Part shown: one piece after another, positions 53,501 to 58,732 of the stretch | How positions within the stretch are numbered: the first letter of the stretch is position 1 | How the letters are laid out: every line of letters begins with the position of its first letter | Source: Hortaea werneckii | Lineage: Eukaryota; Ascomycota; Dothideomycetes; Mycosphaerellales; Teratosphaeriaceae | Direction: 5' to 3' | NCBI GenBank assembly: GCA_037044905.1 | Contig: JBAOKB010000131.1 | Location: forward strand, 1-58,732 | DNA: 58,732 bases | Made by a program: the position numbers and the translations under genes | The notes under the pieces: generated by a model | What the model was told of the DNA's origin: nothing | The model's database searches: none | Seen by the model: the letters and a program-made list of their open reading frames with translations, nothing else

Positions 53501-54717
53501 TCGAGGTACCACCCATATCGAAACCTATGACAGGCTTCGGGTGATCAGGGTCATAGGACGTACGAGCATGTCCGACAACACCTCCCGCTGGGCCCGAGAG
53601 AATAGCTTTTAGACCTGTGAACTTTTCGAAATCTGCCAGGCCGCCGTCACTCTGCATGAACTCGCAACGAGTCTTGTCAGACATCAGACCATCGGAGAAG
53701 CCCTTGCGGAAGCCCTCCACGTATCTTCGAATGACGGGCGTGAGGTAGGCGTCTGCTGTGCTTGAAGCGCCTCGTGATGTCATCTACAGTGTTTTAGCTA
53801 TAGTATGGTCAGACCTGTGCTTAGAAAATTTTACCTTTATCATCGGCAGTAGTTGGCTAGAAAGCGAAATCTGAGGGAAGCCAATCTCCCTTGCGAGCTT
53901 TTCTACGAGCAGCTCATGGTCCGAGTAAGTGTATGAATGTGCAAAGCAAACGGCTAGCGATCGATAACCATCGTCGAAGAGACTCTGTAAATCGGCTCGC
54001 ACGGCTTCGATATCCGGAGTCTTCAAAATGCGCACGATCTCGTTACTCCTGCCTCTCACAAGCTGAGGATCGGTGTCCAGAGCGGCAAGAGTCTTGGACA
54101 CGGATTCATCTCTCCAAGGATCTTGTTGATAGTCTTCGATCGTTACACGTTCATCAACTTCAACGACGTCGTCATAGAGCACGTCTGGACGTACGATGTT
54201 TAGGTCGAACAATTTAGGCCGGGATTGGTTACCTATTCGCAACAAATCCTTGAAGCCTTTGGTGACTAGGAATGCTGACCGCTCGCCCTTTCTTTCCAGC
54301 AAAGCGCTACACGGCGTCAGCATATGGAGCTCAGATAGATCTGCCAGACATTACAGTACTTTGTCGCGACCGTCGTTCCCATGCGTATGCTAGAATCTTT
54401 CAGGCCGGACACATCGAGCTTCTGGCCGCGTGGGTAAGGCCGGCCGGTGGCCTGCTCCAGGATACGCCGTATCCCTTCGATTGGAGCATCGTCATAATTG
54501 CTTGGATCTTGCGAGAGCAATTTCACTACAATATTGTCTTCGCGACCTTCGACGATGCCTAGACAATCCGTGAAAGTGCCGCCCCGATCTAGGATGATGG
54601 AGAGGAGATTTCTTAGTCAGCGCTCGGATCTTGGGTTTCCAACTGGGGATTCTCACCAATTGCGATCTTCACCTTCAACCCATCCGCATCGATTTCCGTC
54701 ACTTTGTGAGGAGACAT
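50574..54717 (-). CDS. OXP1: 5-oxoprolinase (ATP-hydrolysing), eukaryotic fused HyuA-HyuB type
   Basis: This enzyme cleaves 5-oxo-L-proline to L-glutamate with ATP in the cytosol (gamma-glutamyl cycle, glutathione salvage). Four exons, 54717-54657, 54588-54360, 54306-53835 and 53783-50574 (introns 68, 53, 51 bp), encode 1,323 residues, close to yeast Oxp1 (about 1,286). Domains in order: hydantoinase A N-terminal (KIAIDRGGTFTDC, split by intron 1; MGTTVATNALLERKG, split by intron 2); hydantoinase A (GFDMGGTSTDVSRYDG, DANLFLGRLLPDHFP, CFGGAGGQHACAIA); hydantoinase B (SNHPLAGGTHLPDITI, SFDFTGTGKETFNCLNAPP, GEGSG-like REGSGGRGCWRGGDG). The intron junctions all restore family sequence. It is divergent from a Dal5-type permease, which suggests a 5-oxoproline or related amide uptake and use unit; this is inference. 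A specific hydantoinase role is less likely given the fused architecture. Confidence 0.92.
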
Positions 54718-55143
54718 TTTTGCGGTTGCGCAGCTATGCACGCAGTGGTTCTGCAAACAGTGGGTTCATAAAGATGCTTCTCGGCGAACCTTTGGCTCGG
54801 GCTCGTTTGGCCGGTCAAACCCACTGGCCGGCCCAGGTAGAAGGCGTGTTGGCCAGTATCCATCATTACGCGAGATAACAAGGTGTGAGGCCCATTAGAA
54901 CGAAAGCGGCGAAGCTCTATGATTGGAGAAGGCCGACTGTGGGCCCCAACGATAGCCGGTACCTGCTCGGTCCGGCAAGGAAGTAGGCGGCGAGGCGGCG
55001 TTGCATCTTTGTGGGACTTCGCTATCAGCGGGCAAGCCATGCATGCAATGCCCGGGGTGGATGGGCGTTAGCTATATGTTGCTCTCTGTGATCATGCCTC
55101 ACACAATCCTCTCAGGCGCTGCGATCGTAGCATTTGAATTACC
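54718..55143. promoter_or_regulatory. Divergent promoter region OXP1 / permease with GATA-type sites
   Basis: This 426-bp spacer has three HGATAR motifs, the binding site of fungal GATA nitrogen regulators: AGATAA at 54873-54878, CGATAG at 54950-54955, and TGATAG on the minus strand at 55027-55022. About one would be expected by chance in this length, so the enrichment is weak. It would fit nitrogen-catabolite control of 5-oxoproline use, but this is inference. Confidence 0.35.
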
Positions 55144-56915
55144 ATGGCCGTCGAAAAGCACGTAGGCAACACCGAGCAGCCTTACAACGATGGGCCTCAC
55201 GACAAGGACTATGAGATCGGCATCGAATCCGGCCAAGACCTAGATGTGGCAGCTTGCTTCCTGGCAAAGCTAGACCCAAGTGTCAAGGACCTCCCAATCA
55301 GTGACAAAGAGGCCAGGAGATGTCTGTGGAAGATTGACCTAGCAATCCTACCCATACTTACGTTTTCTGTCATTATTGCTGCTGTGGACAAAGTTGTCAT
55401 CTCTAATGCTGCCATCTACGGTATGAAAGCGGATACGCATTTGAAGGAAAACGAGTATAGTTGGGTCGGCAGGTCGGTATTACATGAAAGAGAATGAGGA
55501 TCGGATGCTGATCGAGAGAAACAGCATCTTTTACTTCGGCTACTTGATATTCGAGTACCCAGCTGGTTACATCTTACAGAGGCTACCTGTAGCGCGAGTA
55601 TTTGCTGTGACGGCTTTCTGTTGGGGCGCTCTCATGATGTGCACTGCTGCTGCCCAGAACTTTGGTGGGCTGGCAACATGTCGTTTTCTCATGGGAATGG
55701 CAGAAGCTTTCATCTTCCCGTTATGCGCACTTGTGACGGTGATGTGGTGGAAGAACGACGAGCAGCCAATTAGAGCGGCAATGTAAGTGTCTTCTCCCTT
55801 AACGATCATACGACATAGAGCTGATTGGTCGGAAGCTATTTGTCTCAAGGCTCCTCGATCTTTACGGGTGTCATCTCTTACGGCATTGGCCACGCACACA
55901 CCTCAATCGCTTCCTGGCGTCTTCTATTCCTCGTCTTGGGCGGATTTTCCGTCCTTTGGGCCGGCGTTATATGGATCTTCCTCCCTGACTCGCCTACCAC
56001 TTGCTGGTACATGAGCGATCGTCAAAAGTACATATGCCTCCAGCGCATTCGGGGAAATAACACGGGTCTAGAGGAGAAGAACCATGTCAAATGGAACCAG
56101 GTACGGGAATGCATGGAAGATCCCCGGACTTGGTTGCTTTTCGTGTTCAGCATTGCTCAGAACATCCCCAATGGTGGCATCATTACCTTCTCGGCCATTA
56201 TTGTCTCCGGCTTAGGATACTCCACGCTCAACACGACCCTCCTTGGAATTCCACGGGCGTCATCGCCACGCTCTGGGCCTGGATGATGGCATGGCCTGCA
56301 GGCAGGCTAAAGAACGCCAGATGCCTGATCATCGCAGGCGCAAACTGTGTGACAATTGTCTGTTCCGTACTGATGTGGAAGCTGCCCCGAAGCAACCAGC
56401 ATGGGCTACTTGCAGCTTACTATGTCTTTTACACTTATTGGGGTCCGTACTGCATGGCCCAGACACTCTACATGTCGAATACCTCTGGACACAGCAAGAA
56501 GGTCTCAATGGGCGCCGTGTACTTTGTAGGCTATTGTGTTGGAAATGTGCGCACCTGGCCTCCTGAGAGAGCTCCTTCGCAATCGATCCCAGATTTTGTT
56601 GCTAACAATGTTATTAAAACAGATTATCGGACCGCAAGTATTCCGGGACAATGACGCGCCGAAATACTCACACGGATACAGCGGCTTACTTGCATGCCTC
56701 TGCGTTGCGATCGCCTCGGTGTTGGCGTATGGGTATTTATGTTTCCGAGAAAACCAGAAGAGAGATCATGAGGGGGCGATGTATGAGCCCGGCGAGGCAT
56801 TCTCTGACAAGACGGTAAGTCGAAACTATATTGGACATGACAGAATTGTGAGGGCGAGACTAATGTTCTGATGCAATAGGACAAGGAGAAGCGGGACTTT
56901 AGATACATATACTAA
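55144..56915 (+). pseudogene. Dal5/allantoate-permease-family (ACS) transporter with one frameshift
   Basis: Five exons (55144-55472, 55525-55782, 55836-56546, 56623-56814, 56880-56915; introns 52, 53, 76, 65 bp) describe an about 508-residue major facilitator transporter of the anion:cation symporter (Dal5-like) family. Visible blocks are KIDLAILPILTFSVIIAAVD (helix 1), FYFGYLIFEYPAGYILQR, CRFLMGMAEAFIFP, YGIGHAHTSIASWRLLFLVLG, WPAGRLKNARC, and the C-terminal DKEKRDFRYIY. Within exon 3 the frame shifts by one base at about 56251-56253, between GIP and TGVIATLWAW, with no intron available. This is a one-nucleotide deletion or a sequence error. The second intron acceptor (55835) is the least certain. 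Substrates of the family are small carboxylates such as allantoate, ureidosuccinate or nicotinate; proximity to OXP1 suggests 5-oxoproline or a related compound. Confidence 0.85.
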
Positions 56916-57193
56916 TCTGCCCGTACTGCCTCGGCGGCATCATCGTTCGCACAAACGTGGCATCTGGAACAAAAGCCACACCGCTTGAGTGTTGAATTTA
57001 GAAAGTTGTTGACGACTTCTGTCTGGGTGTAACATTTAATCTGCTCTCGGGAACGACCTTCCAAACCTTCTCTGAAGATCAACGTACGTGGCGAGCTCAT
57101 CAATCATTGCAACCATTGTTCGACGACTCCGCAATCCATACACGACAAAAGAAATTTCGAAAAAATCTTCCCTCCCATCGAAGAAAATCCATC

Positions 57194-58025
57194 TCAGCAG
57201 ACGGGAGCCACCGCTATTCGCACGCCAGCGTGCATTCCCAGCGGCCACCCAACCTCCGGGGCTTTCGGCAGAACCGTCTCCCTCATAACCGATTTCTCAG
57301 CTAGAAGCCTTGCCGGTTCCGGCGAGCGTAGCAGTTGTAGTTCGGGCGTCGCTAGCAGCTCGAAGGAATCCCGGATCGAAATCGTCTTCTTTTCAGATGT
57401 ATTGCAAGACGAAGTGACAGAAGAACAGTAGCTGCTGCTGCCATTGCTAGGAGTCGAGGCGTCTAGGTCAGTAAGCGGGATGGTGATGATACGCTCGAGT
57501 AGATCTCGGATGAAGTGCTGGCAATTGTTCGTCTTGATGTGGTAGCGTCCGCCGTTTCGACTTCGGACAAAGTTCTGAGATTGTAATGCTACTCGGAAAT
57601 CAGCTTGCTTGGCATCCTTTGAAGCAACAAATCTTTCTGCTCTCAGGAGAAAATGAGGCGAGTGGGTGGGACGTACAAGCCTCTTGCATCTCAACATCCG
57701 AGAGGTCCGTCCATCCTACGACAGCATGCTTAATCGTACTCGGCCACACCTGGGGGCCTGTCAAGCGCTGTCCCACCAGCCCTTCTTCCCTCGTCAATTC
57801 GTAAACGTACTCGCCCACTTGTACGGCATGGTGGCCTACGGCTTCGGGATCATCTTTCGGTCCTCCAAACCAGTGTCCATATCGACGGATGAACCAGCCA
57901 GTCTTGCCTCTGACTTTGCGGATCTTCATGAAGACAGGTCGGATTTCGTTGTGAGGGTTATGCTCGACGAGTGGATTGTCCAGGAGAGGTGCTGGTTCGT
58001 GTGCGTTGCTGTATATGAGGATCAT
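57194..58025 (-). CDS. Small protein with LRAT/PPPDE-like His...Asn-Cys core (papain-like fold candidate)
   Basis: Exons 58025-57677 and 57603-57194 (73-bp intron, donor GTACGT, AAG acceptor) encode 252 residues. The first exon has GHHAVQVGEYVYELTRE (His65/His66) and WTDLSDVEMQEA; the second continues NGGRYHIKTNNCQHFIRDLL with Cys144. A His near a beta strand followed by an NCxHF motif is the pattern of LRAT, PPPDE and related permuted NlpC/P60 thiol enzymes, so a deubiquitinase-like, amidase or acyltransferase activity is possible but unproven. The remainder is Ser/Leu-rich and low complexity. The start could instead be Met33. The splice acceptor was chosen because it keeps the frame; confidence in it is moderate. 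Confidence 0.65.
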
Positions 58026-58732
58026 GGTTCAGATCAGGCCTGTGGAATGTATTGCGTATTGGTGGCACGTAAGGAAAAGACCGTCGTTGGAAGGGAATGA
58101 TCAGATTGTACTGTCTAAAAAACAAACTAGAAATGAATGAGACAAAATGAGCGGTATTGTCGACCAGCGACGAAGAAGTGAATCCAAGATTTGGCAAGAA
58201 ATACCAAAGCAGAAGCAGTGGAAAAAAGAAAGAAAGGAAAAGTCGTGGATGTGTAAAAGCGATGAAGATGAACCCACTGCACCTAGAGAAACTCATAGTC
58301 AGAGTATACAGAGGCGCCTTGACTCTCACCACTCCATACCTCCAATTGCGACAGCCAGTCAAATCTCACGACACCGAAAAGGTTCCTCGGCGATGCGTTC
58401 AGATGCCAGGAGCGAAGTTATACCAGTCATCGCCGGTGCCACCATGTCACACTTGCACGGGTTTACTGAACCAGAGGATATTGACAGGCTGTCTCGCCTC
58501 GCGCATCATCGTCATACCATGTCCGACATGGTGGGAATCAAGATCATCTCATCGATCTGTGCTAGAAGGGAGCCGGGGAGGCGCGGCTTGTCTCAAAGGT
58601 GACCTTTTGATTGGGAAAAGCGCTTCATATCCTGACGCCAAACGCGCTTCAACAGCTGGTGGTCTAGGAACGCTCGATGCGAGTGAGTCCAGTTCTCCGG
58701 AGATATGCTGGAGGCGTTACAATGATGACAGC
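58026..58732. other. Terminal region, no gene supported
   Basis: Upstream of the His/Cys protein gene to the window edge. A 151-codon plus-strand frame (58147-58602) is charged and lacks any domain. Part of this region must be leader and promoter for the minus-strand gene. A gene truncated by the window edge cannot be excluded. Confidence 0.4.

Noticed and set aside
58147..58602. 151-codon plus-strand frame at the right edge
   Set aside because: It is charged and low complexity, lies over the promoter side of the minus-strand gene, and shows no domain.

Overview
This window is nuclear DNA of a filamentous ascomycete (Pezizomycotina). The evidence is short 50-150 bp GT...AG introns with CTRAC-like branch points in most multi-exon genes, recognisable fungal gene families, and repeat DNA carrying heavy CpA-to-TpA mutation on both strands, the mark of repeat-induced point mutation (RIP). 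A Dothideomycete is plausible, but that is only an impression from the proteins.

Layout. Positions 1-26839 are a dense housekeeping arm: NUP188 (-, runs off the left edge), SDHAF1 (+), an EFM7-type methyltransferase (-), a copper-fist regulator (+), DBP5 (-), BZZ1 (+), KTI12 (-), a conserved small protein (+), an SSO1-type syntaxin (+), a small ORF broken by one TAG and ending in a CaaX box (-), a SET-domain protein (-) and a group II G-alpha subunit (-). Positions 26842-41501 are a three-level transposon nest. The outermost layer is a heavily mutated Fot1/pogo-type element with 19-bp inverted repeats and a TA duplication. Inside it is a heavily mutated Ty3/Gypsy element with 402-bp LTRs and a 5-bp duplication. 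Inside that, in the opposite orientation, is a nearly unmutated copy of the same Gypsy family. Positions 41504-58732 are a metabolic/accessory arm: an EF-hand NADPH oxidase (-), a DUF3431 membrane protein (+), an NAD(P)-binding short-chain-dehydrogenase-like protein (-), 5-oxoprolinase (-) divergent from a frameshifted Dal5-type permease (+), and a small protein with a His...Asn-Cys-x-His-Phe core (-).

Most genes act independently: nuclear pore and mRNA export (NUP188, DBP5), complex II assembly (SDHAF1), translation (EFM7, KTI12), actin and exocytosis (BZZ1, SSO1), signalling (G-alpha, NOX). The one gene pair that looks functionally linked is 5-oxoprolinase plus permease, which share a 426-bp divergent promoter.

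The most unusual feature is in the Gypsy family. Both copies carry an extra gene antisense to gag-pol next to the 3' LTR, and in the young copy it is open for 169 codons with exact Zn2Cys6-type cysteine spacing and a predicted coiled coil. The same element has a canonical A-AAA-AAC slippery heptamer at the gag/pol overlap. Exon coordinates were placed by eye from splice signals and protein continuity; no alignments or searches were run.
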